From assembly GCA_040349255.1 (NCBI GenBank), contig JBEQUE010000086.1:35851-99850 (forward strand): a stretch of 64,000 nt of DNA. Reading direction: 5' to 3'. This DNA comes from DATMER01 sp040349255 (GTDB taxonomy: Bacteria; Acidobacteriota; Thermoanaerobaculia; Multivoradales; UBA5704). The first letter of the stretch is position 1; each line of letters begins with the position of its first letter. The translations under genes and the position numbers were made by a program. A model generated the notes under the pieces. The model did no database searches. It saw only the letters and a list, made by a program, of their open reading frames with translations, and was not told where the DNA came from. Of this stretch, positions 8,737 through 18,227 are shown in pieces.

Positions 8737-8835
8737 GGCGATGCCTTCATTCTTTCACGTCGTGGCCCGGGCGTTGCATCCTGGAAGCTTGGCGGCCCGA
8801 AAAGGCCGTCCGGAGAGAGTGAAAGGGAGACCCGA

Positions 8836-9750
8836 ATGTTCCGAAGCACCTCGAAGTTGCTTCTTGTCCTGTGCCTGATTCCCCTGGCGTCGTTCGCCCA
8901 GGCGACGCAGCCCACCGGCCTGGATATCCAGGTCCAGCTCGACCGCGCCGGATTCTCGCCCGGCATCATCGACGGCAAGCCGGGGATGAATACGAAGAAG
9001 GCCCTGTCCGCGTTCCAGGAGGCGCACGACCTGCCGGTCACCGGCAACCTCGACGCGGAAACCTGGGAGAGCCTGGCCGCGGCGGGGAGCGGCCCGACGC
9101 TCACCGAATACGAAATCACTCCCGAGGACGCGAACGGGCCGTTCGTCGCGCAGATCCCCGAGGACATGGTCGAGAAGGCGAAGCTTCCGGCCCTCGGCTA
9201 CACCTCGATCCTGGAGATGCTGGGCGAGCGCTTCCACGCCACGCCCGATTTCCTCAAGCAGCTCAACCCGCAGACCCGGTTCGCGGCCGGCGAGCGCATC
9301 CGGGTGCCGAACGCGCGCGGGCCGGTCGCCGCCGAGTCCGGCGACGTCCGGGTCGTGGTCTCGAAGTCGAACGGGACTTTGACCGTGGACCGCGGCGGCG
9401 ACGTCCTGTTCTTCGCCCCGGTCACCTCGGGCAGCGAGCACGACCCGCTGCCGATCGGCGACTGGAAGGTCAACGGCGTGGCGAAGAACCCGAGCTTCAA
9501 CTACAATCCGGACCTGTTCTGGGACGCCGACCCCGGCCACACCAAGGCGAAGATCCCCGCCGGCCCGAACAACCCGGTCGGCGTGGTCTGGATCGACATC
9601 AACAAGGCGCATTACGGCCTTCACGGCACCCCCGAGCCCAGGACGATCGGACGGTCGGAGTCCCATGGCTGCGTCCGTCTGACGAACTGGGACGCCCTGA
9701 CCCTCGCGGGCCTGGTCAAGCCGGGCACGCCCGTCCTCTTCCGGCCATGA
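8836..9750 (+). CDS. L,D-transpeptidase (YkuD) with peptidoglycan-binding and LysM-like regions
   Basis: A 304-residue secreted enzyme. It has a signal peptide (residues 1-21), then a PG_binding_1 domain (about 27-75, LDRAGFSPGIIDGKPGMNT), a LysM-like segment (about 110-150, FHATPDFLKQLNP), and a YkuD catalytic domain. The catalytic motif is HG...SHGCVRL, with the active cysteine in SHGCVR. It forms 3-3 cross-links or attaches proteins in the periplasmic peptidoglycan. The ATG at 8836 follows GAAAGGGAGA and begins a clear signal peptide; the longer open frame upstream is antisense to the transporter. It is translationally coupled to the M23 gene by an ATGA overlap. Confidence 0.9.
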   Translation: MFRSTSKLLLVLCLIPLASFAQATQPTGLDIQVQLDRAGFSPGIIDGKPGMNTKKALSAFQEAHDLPVTGNLDAETWESLAAAGSGPTLTEYEITPEDANGPFVAQIPEDMVEKAKLPALGYTSILEMLGERFHATPDFLKQLNPQTRFAAGERIRVPNARGPVAAESGDVRVVVSKSNGTLTVDRGGDVLFFAPVTSGSEHDPLPIGDWKVNGVAKNPSFNYNPDLFWDADPGHTKAKIPAGPNNPVGVVWIDINKAHYGLHGTPEPRTIGRSESHGCVRLTNWDALTLAGLVKPGTPVLFRP

Positions 9751-10523
9751 ACAAGAACGAAAAGCACGAGAAGAAGACCAGCCGGGCCGTGATGTCGGCC
9801 GGGCTGGGAGGTTTCATCCTCGGCGCCCTGACCGTGCTGTTCATCGTCTGGGCCTACAGCGGTTTCAAGACCGAGGACGGCCTGCCCGCCGCGGCTCCCT
9901 CCGGTCCGGTCACCGTCCAGCCGGCCCCGGCCGAGACGCCGCCCACCGTGCCCGCGGCGCCCTCCGCGCCGGGCTCCGCTCCCTGGATGGCCGGGCCGCT
10001 CCAGACACCGGCCTCCCCCGCCCCGACGCCCTCGCCGGGCGCCGCGAGCTCCGACCTGCGCCAGCGCAACCTGGTGCTGCCGGTCCAGGGGATCACCCCA
10101 GAGAAGCTCCAGAACACATTCGACGAGGCGCGCAGCGGCGGCCGGGTGCACGAGGCGCTCGACATCCTCGCCCCGCGCAACACGCCGGTCCTGGCGGTCG
10201 AGGACGGCCGGATCGCCAAGCTCTTCACCAGCAAGCAGGGCGGGCTCACGATCTACCAGTTCGACCCCACCGAGGCCTATGCCTACTACTACGCCCACCT
10301 GGAGCGCTACGCCGACGGTCTCCAGGAGGGGATCGTGCTGCGGCGCGGCCAGGTGATCGGCTACGTGGGCACCTCGGGCAACGCTCCGCCGGAGACGCCG
10401 CACCTGCACTTCGCCATCTTCCGCCTGACGCCGGAGAAGCACTGGTGGGAGGGCGACCCGATCAACCCGTTCGCGATCCTCGGCGGCGGCCGGGTCGCGG
10501 AGCGGGTCGAGCCGGCGCGCTGA
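9747..10523 (+). CDS. M23 family peptidase, membrane-anchored (LytM-type)
   Basis: A 258-residue single-pass protein. It has a basic N-terminus, a transmembrane helix (about 18-37), a long Pro/Ala linker (47-100) and a C-terminal LytM domain. Zinc ligands are visible as H-x3-D in VHEALDIL (H135, D139) and the late HLHF motif. It should cut peptide cross-links of peptidoglycan, or activate amidases if degenerate; here the ligands are present. The start overlaps the stop of the L,D-transpeptidase gene (ATGA), so the two form a cell-wall remodelling operon. Confidence 0.88.
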   Translation: MNKNEKHEKKTSRAVMSAGLGGFILGALTVLFIVWAYSGFKTEDGLPAAAPSGPVTVQPAPAETPPTVPAAPSAPGSAPWMAGPLQTPASPAPTPSPGAASSDLRQRNLVLPVQGITPEKLQNTFDEARSGGRVHEALDILAPRNTPVLAVEDGRIAKLFTSKQGGLTIYQFDPTEAYAYYYAHLERYADGLQEGIVLRRGQVIGYVGTSGNAPPETPHLHFAIFRLTPEKHWWEGDPINPFAILGGGRVAERVEPAR

Positions 10524-10589
10524 CGACCTGCTAAACTAAGGGCGCCCCGCCAGCCGTCCCGGTGGAGGCACTGCTCGTCAGGCGCCGAC

Positions 10590-12128
10590 ATGGGAAACAT
10601 CCTCCTGGCCATCCTGGCCGCCGCCGGGCTCCTCCGGCCCGACCTCCCGACCCGGTTCGAGCCTCCGTCCTCAGCTCATCCGGGGCGGACGATTGAGCAT
10701 CTGGACGGCCTGGTCCGGCTCCCGCCCCTGATCACTCCGGGCGAGGCGATTGAGCTCACGCCGCTCAACCCCGCGAAGACGCCGCCGGGCGGGCGCTGGA
10801 CCGTGGCCGGCGTGGAAGCCCGGGCGATCGCCCCGGAGGAGGACCCGGAAGCAGGCCTGCGGCTCCGGGTCCAGCTCCCCGCGGGTCTCGATCCCATGGG
10901 ACCGCTGCCGGTGGTCTACACGGACCCCCGGGGCCAGAGGATCGTCGAGGCCTCCGGCTTGGAGCAGGCGCGGGTGGTGCCGCCGGCGGCGGCGTCCACA
11001 TCGCGGATCTCGCGCTGCGGCTCGCAGTGGGTCCAGGACGGGGTGGCCTGCGCCTGCGGCTGGTTCCCGGACCAGGCGGCCCGCGACGAGCTGCGGATCG
11101 ACGGCCGGCCGATCCTCCCCGGATCGCTCGCGGCCGTCTCGCAGCGCTCGGTCTGCGCCCGGGTCGGCCTGGGGCCTCATCTCCTCTCCGGCGGCGACAA
11201 GGTGGTGGCGGTGCAGATCCGCCGGTTCCCGCCGTTCCTGAGCCTGCGGCCTCTGCAGTCGACCGCCATCACCTGGATGGTCCTGGGCACGAAGGACCCG
11301 GTCCGGCTGCGGCTGCGCAACACCGCGCCGGACCTGGCGACGCTCGAAGGCGGCACGCTGCAGACCGCCGCCACCTCCGGCGGCCTGCGCAACGCGGCGA
11401 GCCGCAACGTCACCTGGCTCGCCGGCAGCGGCCCGTTCCGCATCGAGGCCGAGGTCGAGGACGGCACGTCCGCCTTCCTCGGCGAGGAGTACCTGACGCT
11501 GCTCGGCGGGCACTTCCAGCGCGAGGTCCGGCGGATGGCGGCCGGCCTCGACGGCGGCGTGAGCGCCCTGCCGGAGGAGCGCGGTCTCTATCCGCGCGGC
11601 GGAGTGCTGGGCCTCCTGGCCGCCGCCCGGTCCGATCTCGACAGGGCGCTCCCCTACCCGGAGCTGGCCGCCTTCCGCGACGCCGCCGCCGACCTCCTGG
11701 ACGAGACCTCGGCGCGGGTGCAGCTCCTGCCGGAGGAGTCGGCCTGGATCGAGAAGAGGAAGGTCCAGCCGCTCCTCAGGCGGCTGCAGGGCTTCCTCGA
11801 ATCGAGCGGCGAGTCGCCGCGGAGGAGCCTCTGCATCCTGAGCTCGCCCGAAGACGGGGCGATCGTCAAGATCTACCCCCGGAGCCTGCCGTCGGACCCG
11901 GTCGAGACCTCGACGGCGGACATCGTCTCCCACCTCTTCCCGGGGAAATACCGCTACGAGGTCTGGAAGGACAGCTTCAAGGAGGTCGAGTCCGAGATCG
12001 ACCTGACCGGCGACACCCGGCTGGTCCTCGACTGCCGGCTGATCCCGGCGGGCGACCGCAACCAGCCGGCCCCCTGCCGGCTGGCCTCGGCCTCCGAGCG
12101 CGACGCGGCGCGCTGCCGCTGGCCCTAA
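10590..12128 (+). CDS. Secreted protein of unknown function
   Basis: A 512-residue protein I do not recognise. A short hydrophobic N-terminus (MGNILLAILAAAGLL) suggests export. Residues 30-250 are beta-rich and contain a cluster of cysteines (CGSQWVQDGVACACGWFP, then SVCARVG). Residues 300-400 are helical. The end (LCILSSPEDGAIVKIYPRS, later FPGKYRYEVWKDSFKE) resembles a PEGA-type carboxypeptidase-like beta-sandwich. It starts 66 bp after the M23 gene and could share its transcript. The hairpin repeat copy 2 lies 4 bp past its stop. Confidence 0.65.
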   Translation: MGNILLAILAAAGLLRPDLPTRFEPPSSAHPGRTIEHLDGLVRLPPLITPGEAIELTPLNPAKTPPGGRWTVAGVEARAIAPEEDPEAGLRLRVQLPAGLDPMGPLPVVYTDPRGQRIVEASGLEQARVVPPAAASTSRISRCGSQWVQDGVACACGWFPDQAARDELRIDGRPILPGSLAAVSQRSVCARVGLGPHLLSGGDKVVAVQIRRFPPFLSLRPLQSTAITWMVLGTKDPVRLRLRNTAPDLATLEGGTLQTAATSGGLRNAASRNVTWLAGSGPFRIEAEVEDGTSAFLGEEYLTLLGGHFQREVRRMAAGLDGGVSALPEERGLYPRGGVLGLLAAARSDLDRALPYPELAAFRDAAADLLDETSARVQLLPEESAWIEKRKVQPLLRRLQGFLESSGESPRRSLCILSSPEDGAIVKIYPRSLPSDPVETSTADIVSHLFPGKYRYEVWKDSFKEVESEIDLTGDTRLVLDCRLIPAGDRNQPAPCRLASASERDAARCRWP

Positions 12129-12132
12129 GAGG

Positions 12133-12189
12133 TTTGATCCCGTCCCCCTCCCCCCGACCCTCTCCCCCGTGCCGGGGGAGAGGGAGCAA
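12133..12189 (-). repeat. Dispersed hairpin repeat, copy 2 (inverted relative to copy 1)
   Basis: The reverse-complement copy of the element at 7617-7673. The stem is 12158-12169 with 12173-12184 around a TGC loop. It fills the 65-bp gap between two convergent genes (the secreted unknown and the debranching enzyme), so here it is non-coding and placed as a two-way transcription stop. A 32-bp end is identical to copy 1; the G-rich flank differs by a few changes. Confidence 0.85.
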
Positions 12190-12193
12190 GACA

Positions 12194-14245
12194 CTACGCG
12201 GTCTTGGTAAGACAGCGCAGCACTTCGGCCACGCTCCAGGCCTGGGCCACGCAGCCGCGCGGCGTGTATGGCTCCTCGGCGTCGAAGACCTCGCTGATCG
12301 ACCCCAGGCAGGCCTCTCCCAAGTGGTCGGCGAAGCCGGACAGCAGCTCCCGCGCTCCGGCCTTGTCCTCGGGGTGGACCCGCAGCCAGGCGTCGACGTA
12401 CGGGCCGATCAGCCAGCCCCAGACCGTGCCCTGGTGATAGGCCGCGTCGCGGGCCCGGAGGTCGCCGTCGTAGGTCGGCTTGTAGTCCGGGTGGCCGGGC
12501 GCCAGCGACCGCAGGCCCACCGGCGTCACCAGCGTCTCGCGGACCACCCGCATCACCGGCTCCCAGCGCTCGCGGTCCAGCACCGGGTGATCCAGCGAGA
12601 TGGCGAACACCTGGTTCGGCCGGCACGCCGGGTCCTCTCCCTCCGGGCCGTCGATCACGTCGTAGAGATGCCCGCCCGCCTCGTACCAGAAGCGGCGGTT
12701 GAACGACTCCCGCGCCCGCTCGGCGTGGCCGGCGATGCTCTCGGCCACTCCCGCGTCCCCGCGCTCGCGCAGCCAGCCTTCCAGGAGCCGGAGCGCGTTG
12801 TACCAGAGCGCGTTGATCTCCACCGCCTTGCCGCGCCGCGGGGTCACCACCCAGCCGTCGACCTTGGCGTCCATCCAGGTGAGCTGGTAGCCCTCGGCCC
12901 CCTGGCGCAACAGGCCGTCCTCCGGATCGACCCCGATGCCGAAGCGGGTGCCGCGCAGATGGTGGTCCACGATGTCGAGGAGGACCGGGAGGAGCAGCTC
13001 CTGCGTAACCCGGTCGCCGGTGGTCTCCAGGTAGCGGTGGAGGGCGTGGAAGAACCAGAGCGTGGCGTCGGCCGTGTGGTAGAGACCCTCGCGGTCGCCC
13101 TCGGGGAAGAGGTTGGGGATGAGGCCGTCGCGGACGTGCCGGGCGAAGGTGCGCAGGATGAAGCCGCCCTCCTGCTGGCGCCCGGTCGTGAGGGTCAGCC
13201 CTTCGAGGCTGATCATGGTGTCGCGGCCCCAGTCGGTGAACCAGTGGTAGCCGGCGATGACGCTGCGCGCCTCGTCGCCCGCGGCCCGGGCGCGCGCCGC
13301 GTCCTCGGCCCGGCCCGGGGTGACGATGAACGAATCGGCGGCGAGCACCAGATCGGCCGCGAGGCCCTGCCGGGCCCGCGGGTCCGCCATGGCGACGAGG
13401 CGCTCGCGGCGCTCCCACTCGGCTTCCAGGGCCTCGCGGGCGCGGAGGGCGCGCATCGTCTCCCAGCTCTCCACGGAGGCGACGAGGGCGGCCTCCGACG
13501 CCTGGTCCTCCCCCGGAGCCAGGTCGATGCCGAAGAAGCCGGGCGACCAGAGGTCGCCGACCGAGTCGTACCCGCGGCGGCGCTCGACCTCGTACTGGAC
13601 GCCCTCGATCCGCCGGCCGGCCAGGGTGAAGGTCGGGTTCGCGCCCTCGATCGCCAGGCGCAGCGGCGGCAGGGCGGGATCGGCGCCGCAGATCTCGTAG
13701 CGGTCCGCGACATGGGTGAACACGAACGGCGCGGCCAGCGGCTTCGAGACCATCTCGTCATGCCCGCGGAAGTGGATCGTAGGATGCATCTCCAGCCGCG
13801 CGATCCCGCTCCCGGCCACGAGCCGGTAGAGCACGTAGGTCGTGTTCTGGAGGTGGCCGAGGAAGACGCGCTTCTCCAGGGTGTAGCCCTGGGCCGAGTA
13901 GCGCCAGACCGGGAGGCCGCCTTCGAGGTGGACCTCGCTCAGGTGGCCGGCGGTGGGAGAGGAGGACGGGATCGCGGTCTGCGGCTCGGCGCCGAGCCGC
14001 AGGATGGAGCCGTCGGCGAGCCGCAGGACCTCCGTGACCTGGCAGAGCATCAGGATCCGACCCAGGGGGGCCGGCAGGGCGGCGATGAGCGCGCCGTGGT
14101 AGCGGCGGGTCGGGACCCCCGAGACCGTGCCGGAGGCGTAGCCTCCCAGGCCGTTCGTCACCAGCCACTCGCGGGTGAGAAGCTGGTCGGGGAGGGGCTC
14201 GGGCGGGCTCATCGTTTCCGGCTCACTCACAGCGGCGAGAGTCAT
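12194..14245 (-). CDS. Amylo-alpha-1,6-glucosidase (glycogen debranching enzyme, GDE/GH133 type)
   Basis: A 683-residue cytoplasmic enzyme. The N-terminal GDE_N region begins near LTREWLVTNGLGGYASGTVSG, a typical family signature. The C-terminal (alpha/alpha)6 barrel carries WFTDWGRDTMISLEGLTL (about 320-335) and YHQGTVWGWLIGPYVDAWL (about 605-625). It should remove alpha-1,6 branches from glycogen or limit dextrins. The start has a good AAGGAGATGACC site. It overlaps the upstream treZ gene by 23 bp on the same strand, so the two are co-expressed. Confidence 0.88.
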   Translation of the reverse strand: MTLAAVSEPETMSPPEPLPDQLLTREWLVTNGLGGYASGTVSGVPTRRYHGALIAALPAPLGRILMLCQVTEVLRLADGSILRLGAEPQTAIPSSSPTAGHLSEVHLEGGLPVWRYSAQGYTLEKRVFLGHLQNTTYVLYRLVAGSGIARLEMHPTIHFRGHDEMVSKPLAAPFVFTHVADRYEICGADPALPPLRLAIEGANPTFTLAGRRIEGVQYEVERRRGYDSVGDLWSPGFFGIDLAPGEDQASEAALVASVESWETMRALRAREALEAEWERRERLVAMADPRARQGLAADLVLAADSFIVTPGRAEDAARARAAGDEARSVIAGYHWFTDWGRDTMISLEGLTLTTGRQQEGGFILRTFARHVRDGLIPNLFPEGDREGLYHTADATLWFFHALHRYLETTGDRVTQELLLPVLLDIVDHHLRGTRFGIGVDPEDGLLRQGAEGYQLTWMDAKVDGWVVTPRRGKAVEINALWYNALRLLEGWLRERGDAGVAESIAGHAERARESFNRRFWYEAGGHLYDVIDGPEGEDPACRPNQVFAISLDHPVLDRERWEPVMRVVRETLVTPVGLRSLAPGHPDYKPTYDGDLRARDAAYHQGTVWGWLIGPYVDAWLRVHPEDKAGARELLSGFADHLGEACLGSISEVFDAEEPYTPRGCVAQAWSVAEVLRCLTKTA

Positions 14246-16115
14246 CGGTCATCTCCTTGGGTCGCAGGACGACCGCTGCCTGCCCGGGGATGAGCCAGCC
14301 GCGCTCCTCATCCTCCGGCGCGGGCGTGCCGCAGCCTCCGTAGCGGGGGTCCTCGCTCGACCAGAGGACCTCCCAGCGGCAGTCTTCGGGTGGCGCCAGC
14401 AGGGGCTCCGGAGCGGAGACGCAAGGCAGGTCCCGCCCCAGGTTGACGAGCAGCAGGCGGTCGCCATCCGGATCGAAAAACCGGAGCAGCAGGGTTTCGG
14501 GAGCGAGCACGGCGCCGTCCACCCCACCCTTGCGCTGGGCGCGGAAGGCGGCCTCCTCGCGCCGGAGGCGGAGGAGGTCCTGGTGGAGCGCGTAGCACGG
14601 GGCGTGGCGCTCGCGCTCGGCGAAGTCGAGCTTGCACCTCTCGAACGTCGCTGGATCGTGGGGCGGGTCGATAAGGGCTTGCATCCCGGGAGCGGCGAGG
14701 CTCGGGAACTGGGTCAGGAACTCCAGCCTCCCCCGGCTCACGGCCTCCGCCAGCTCCGGGTTGTGGTCCGCGAAATAGAGAAAGGGTGCGGAGGAGCAGA
14801 ACTCCTGTCCCTGGAAGAGCATGGGCGTGGCCGGGCCGAGCAGGAGCAGGGCGGTCATGGCGCGGAACCGCCCGGGGCTCGTCAGCCGATGGCAGCGCTC
14901 GCCGCGGCCCGAGTTGGCCACCTGGTCGTGGTTCTGGATGTAGCTCACGAACGCCGCCGGCGGCAGGTCGAGGCCCGGCGAGCCGCGACGGCCCTCCTGC
15001 CAGGAGTAGCGCTGCCCCTGGTAGAGATACCCGTGCTTGACCGCCGAGACGAGCTCCTGGGCGCTGCCCAGGTAGTCGGTGTAGTAGGCCTCCCTGTGGC
15101 CGGTCAGAGCCACATGGGCCGAGTGATGGAAGTCGTCGTTCCACAGGGCGTCGATGCCGTAGCCGCCGCTCTCCGGAGGACGGACGAGCCGGGTCTTCTG
15201 GGGCTCGTTCTCGGCCACCAGGTAGATGGACCGCCCGCGCCCGGTCTCTCGCGCCCGGCGGGCGACCGCGGCGAGGATGTGCTCCGGCGACGAGTCATGG
15301 ATGTCCTGGGTGGCGTCGAGGCGCAGGCCGTCGAAGTGGAACTCGTCGATCCAGTAGCCGGCGTTGGCGAGGTAGAACTCCCGGATCGGCCCCGCGTCGC
15401 CGTCGTCAAAGTTGATCGCGTCGCCCCAGTCGTTCTCGTACCGGTCGGTGAACCAGTCGTCCGAGAATTCGCGCAGGTAGTTGCCGTCCGGGCCGAAGTG
15501 GTTGTAGACCACGTCGAGGATCACGCCGACGCCCGCGGCATGGGCGCGGTCCACGAAGCGGCGCAGGTCGTCCGGCCCGCCGTAGAGGTGGCAGGGCGCG
15601 AAGAGGTCGACGCCGTCGTAGCCCCACCCGAAGCGGCCGGGGAACTCGGCGATCGGCATCATCTCGACGACCGTGATCCCCAGCCGGGCCAGCTCGGGCA
15701 ACTCGCGGGACGCGGCCTCCCAGGTGCCTTCACGGGTGAAGGTCCCGACGTGCATCTCGTAGACGACCTGCCCCTCGCGGCCGACGCCCTGCCAGGTCTG
15801 ATCGCTCCACTCGAAGGCCGAGGGATCGACGACCTGCGACGGCCCGTGCGGCCCTTCGGGCTGGAACCGGGACGCAGGATCCGGGAAGGCGTCTCCCCCA
15901 TCGAGCCGGTATCTGTAAAGGGCGCCGGCGCCGAGGCCCTTCACGAGAGCCGAGAAATAGCCGTTGCCCTCGCTCTCCAGCTCGAACGCCTTGGAGCCGG
16001 AGACCACCTCGACGCGGCTGCGCCTGGGGGCCCAGACCCGGAAGTGGGTTCCTCCGGAGGAAATTTCGGCGCCGACGGGCAACCGGCGGGAATCGGAGCT
16101 GGGCGTCTTCGGCAT
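14223..16115 (-). CDS. treZ: Malto-oligosyltrehalose trehalohydrolase
   Basis: A 630-residue GH13 enzyme that releases trehalose from maltooligosyl-trehalose. It has an N-terminal CBM48-like E-set (GTHFRVWAPRRSRVEVV, residues 22-38) and a family motif VYEMHVGTFTREGTW (117-131). The barrel motifs are VILDVVYNHFGPDGNY, FDGLRLDAT with the nucleophile Asp, LVAENEPQK with the acid/base Glu, and YIQNHDQVANSGRG. Together these identify TreZ rather than GlgB. TreY, its usual partner, is not in this window. It forms an operon with the debranching enzyme gene. Confidence 0.88.
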   Translation of the reverse strand: MPKTPSSDSRRLPVGAEISSGGTHFRVWAPRRSRVEVVSGSKAFELESEGNGYFSALVKGLGAGALYRYRLDGGDAFPDPASRFQPEGPHGPSQVVDPSAFEWSDQTWQGVGREGQVVYEMHVGTFTREGTWEAASRELPELARLGITVVEMMPIAEFPGRFGWGYDGVDLFAPCHLYGGPDDLRRFVDRAHAAGVGVILDVVYNHFGPDGNYLREFSDDWFTDRYENDWGDAINFDDGDAGPIREFYLANAGYWIDEFHFDGLRLDATQDIHDSSPEHILAAVARRARETGRGRSIYLVAENEPQKTRLVRPPESGGYGIDALWNDDFHHSAHVALTGHREAYYTDYLGSAQELVSAVKHGYLYQGQRYSWQEGRRGSPGLDLPPAAFVSYIQNHDQVANSGRGERCHRLTSPGRFRAMTALLLLGPATPMLFQGQEFCSSAPFLYFADHNPELAEAVSRGRLEFLTQFPSLAAPGMQALIDPPHDPATFERCKLDFAERERHAPCYALHQDLLRLRREEAAFRAQRKGGVDGAVLAPETLLLRFFDPDGDRLLLVNLGRDLPCVSAPEPLLAPPEDCRWEVLWSSEDPRYGGCGTPAPEDEERGWLIPGQAAVVLRPKEMTDDSRRCE

Positions 16116-16152
16116 GCCCGTGCCCGATGCACAGGGTATGCCGGTAGGCGGG

Positions 16153-17157
16153 TCAGGAGATGTCGTAGACGCCGGCCGCCCGGAGGATCTCCGGGCCGCT
16201 GGGGGCCTGCGCGCCGCCCTCGGCTTCCAGGGTAATCATCACGTCCCGGGTGTTGGCAGGCATGGTCTCGGAGGAGAGCTCCATCTTCTCACCGGCGCGG
16301 GTGTCGAACGTGCCGCCGCTGAAGGTCCCGCCGTCGGCCACCCACCAGAGCTGGTAGTCGCGGCCGGGCGCGGCGGGCGGCAGGTCGTGGACCGCCATGT
16401 ACCAGTGCTGGTGGTCTGGAGCCACGAAGAGCATGCCGCGGGCCCGGCTCGGCCCGCCCGTGGGGTGCAGCGGGCTGACCGTCACCGCCGGCGCGGTCAC
16501 CAGGGCGAAGTTCGTCCGCATCCGCTCCATCCCCTGCTTCATCCGGCTCGCCTCGGAGAGCGCCTGATCCGCCTTCCGCCGCTCGCCGTCGAGCTCGGAG
16601 CGCAGGGCCTCGATCGTGACCTCCTGGGCGGCGCGCTGCTGCACGAGCCAGGCGCTCAACCCGCCCAGGACCAGCGCGAGCGAGGCGGCCAACGCGAGCG
16701 GCCAGGAACGCCGGGGAGCCGCGACCATCGCCACGCGCCCCGCCGGCGGCGCCAGAGTTGGAGCCGGAGCCGCCGGCGCCTCGCGCGGGATCTCCCGGGG
16801 GACGGGGGGCCGAGCGACCGGCACCGGCCGGGGAGACGGCGCGGGCTGTGGCTCGATCTCCTGCGTCTCCTGATCCATCGCGGGCGGGAAAACGGCCACC
16901 GGAGCGGGCTCCTCCTTCCCAAGGGGCGCGGCGGTCACCGCGGCCAGGAGCCGCGCGCGGCCTTCGGGACGCGGCGTCGCCGGCTCCAACCCGGCGGGCA
17001 GGAGACCCAGCACCTCCGTGTAGAGCCGGGCCAGCATCTCCGCAGTCTCGTCGGAGGTCTCGCCGGGCTCGTCCGGGACGAGAGGATCCGACCCGCGCTC
17101 GAGCGACTCCAGCGCGGCCAGGATGGTACGGTCCTCGGACGAGACTTCCTGGTTCAC
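16153..17157 (-). CDS. Anti-sigma factor, RskA type
   Basis: A 334-residue membrane protein. The cytoplasmic N-terminal helical part (to about 150) holds a proline-rich linker. One transmembrane helix follows (WPLALAASLALVLGGLSAWLV, about 156-176), then a coiled coil. The RskA C-terminal domain outside the membrane is seen in HWYMAVHDLPPAAPGRDYQLWWV and ends with EAEGGAQAPSGPEIL. It sequesters the ECF sigma encoded just upstream until regulated proteolysis releases it. The start is GTG, overlapping the sigma stop by 4 bp (GTGA). The zinc-binding HxxxCxxC of ZAS anti-sigmas is absent. Confidence 0.85.
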   Translation of the reverse strand: MNQEVSSEDRTILAALESLERGSDPLVPDEPGETSDETAEMLARLYTEVLGLLPAGLEPATPRPEGRARLLAAVTAAPLGKEEPAPVAVFPPAMDQETQEIEPQPAPSPRPVPVARPPVPREIPREAPAAPAPTLAPPAGRVAMVAAPRRSWPLALAASLALVLGGLSAWLVQQRAAQEVTIEALRSELDGERRKADQALSEASRMKQGMERMRTNFALVTAPAVTVSPLHPTGGPSRARGMLFVAPDHQHWYMAVHDLPPAAPGRDYQLWWVADGGTFSGGTFDTRAGEKMELSSETMPANTRDVMITLEAEGGAQAPSGPEILRAAGVYDIS

Positions 17158-17771
17158 AGCAGCTCCCGGATTTCGGAGCGCAGCGCGCTCCGCAGCTTTT
17201 TCATCGCCAGCAGCGTCCGCGTCTTGACCGTCCCCAGGGGGAGGACGGCGCGGTCCGCGATCTCGGTCTGGGAGAGGCCCTCGTAGAAGGCCATCTCCAG
17301 AACCTGCCTCTGCTCCGGCGGCAGCTTGTCCAGCTCGGCCTTCACCCGCTGCCGCCGCTCTCGAAGGAATACGGATTCCAGCCCCTCGGGGGATGCATGG
17401 TCCGCCGCCGGGTCTTCGAGATGCGCGGCCTCGTGGACCCGCTCCACCACCTTGCGGCTGCGCAGGCGGTCGATCGCCCGGCTGCGGGTGATCAGCACCA
17501 GCCAGGTCGAGACCGACGAGCGTGCCGGGTCGTAGCGGCCGGCGTTGTTCCAGACGTGGAGGAAGACCTCCTGGAGGACCTCCTCGGCGTCGCCGGTATC
17601 GGCGGCATGGGCCAGGATGCGGCGGGCGAGCGCGAGCAGACCCGGGGCGTGGCGGTCGTAGAGCTCCGCCAGCGCCTCCGGGCGGCGCTCCAGGATCTGG
17701 CGCACCAGGACGGCGTCAGTCGCAGGCCCCGGGGAGCCAGTCGGCGAAGGGAGCGAACCCGTTTCCGGCAT
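17154..17771 (-). CDS. ECF RNA polymerase sigma factor (SigK-like)
   Basis: A 205-residue sigma-70 family protein. Region 2 is seen in LAELYDRHAPGLLALARRIL and EEVLQEVFLHVWNNAGRYD, with the -10 recognition part RSRAIDRLRSRK. Region 4 is LPPEQRQVLEMAFYEGLSQTEIA and GTVKTRTLLAMKKLRSAL. The pairing with an RskA-type anti-sigma makes it ECF19/SigK-like. The ATG at 17769-17771 gives the usual length; the longer frame upstream is antisense to the thioesterase gene. A target promoter cannot be read with confidence from this window. Confidence 0.88.
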   Translation of the reverse strand: MPETGSLPSPTGSPGPATDAVLVRQILERRPEALAELYDRHAPGLLALARRILAHAADTGDAEEVLQEVFLHVWNNAGRYDPARSSVSTWLVLITRSRAIDRLRSRKVVERVHEAAHLEDPAADHASPEGLESVFLRERRQRVKAELDKLPPEQRQVLEMAFYEGLSQTEIADRAVLPLGTVKTRTLLAMKKLRSALRSEIRELL

Positions 17772-17813
17772 CTTGTCGTCGGTGGACAGCTCGCGAGGCG
17801 GCCTTAGGATAGC

Positions 17814-18227
17814 ATGAGCCTCATGGACCACCTCACTCCTGGCAGCGGGCCGACCCAGCCCGCCATCCGAGTCATCATGATGCCCAAGGACACCAACGCC
17901 CTGGGCACGATTTTCGGCGGCATCATCCTCTCCCACATCGACTTGGCAGGCGCCGTCGAAGCCCATCGCCACATCTCCGGCCGCATGGTCACCGTTGCCA
18001 TGCGGGAGGTGGTCTTCCATGCCCCGGTCTTCGTCGGCGACCTGGTCAGCTTCTATACGGAGACCGCCCGGCGCGGCAAGACCTCGATCACGGTGCGGGT
18101 GATCGTCGAGGCGGAGCGTCGCACCCGCGGCGCGGGCAAGGTCAAGGTCACCGAGGCCGAGGTGGTCTACGTCCACGTCGACCAGAACAATCAGCCGGTC
18201 CCGCTCGACGCGCCCCCGGACGCATAG
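17814..18227 (+). CDS. Acyl-CoA thioesterase, YciA-like hotdog fold
   Basis: A 137-residue single hotdog domain. Family features include MMPKDTNALGTIFGGIILSHIDLAG (residues 22-46), the region of the conserved N/D-x-x-G-x-x-F-G-G motif, then VVFHAPVFVGDLV and VTEAEVVYVHVD. It hydrolyses acyl-CoA to free acid and CoA. Two starts are possible, ATG 17814 or ATG 17823 (MDHLT). The 3' end overlaps the convergent thymidine kinase gene by 37 bp, so both C-termini share DNA. Confidence 0.85.
   Translation: MSLMDHLTPGSGPTQPAIRVIMMPKDTNALGTIFGGIILSHIDLAGAVEAHRHISGRMVTVAMREVVFHAPVFVGDLVSFYTETARRGKTSITVRVIVEAERRTRGAGKVKVTEAEVVYVHVDQNNQPVPLDAPPDA

Noticed and set aside
11027..14293. Very long plus-strand open frame antisense to the debranching enzyme
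   Set aside because: GC-rich shadow: Arg/Gly/Ala-rich composition and the opposite strand encodes a clear enzyme family.
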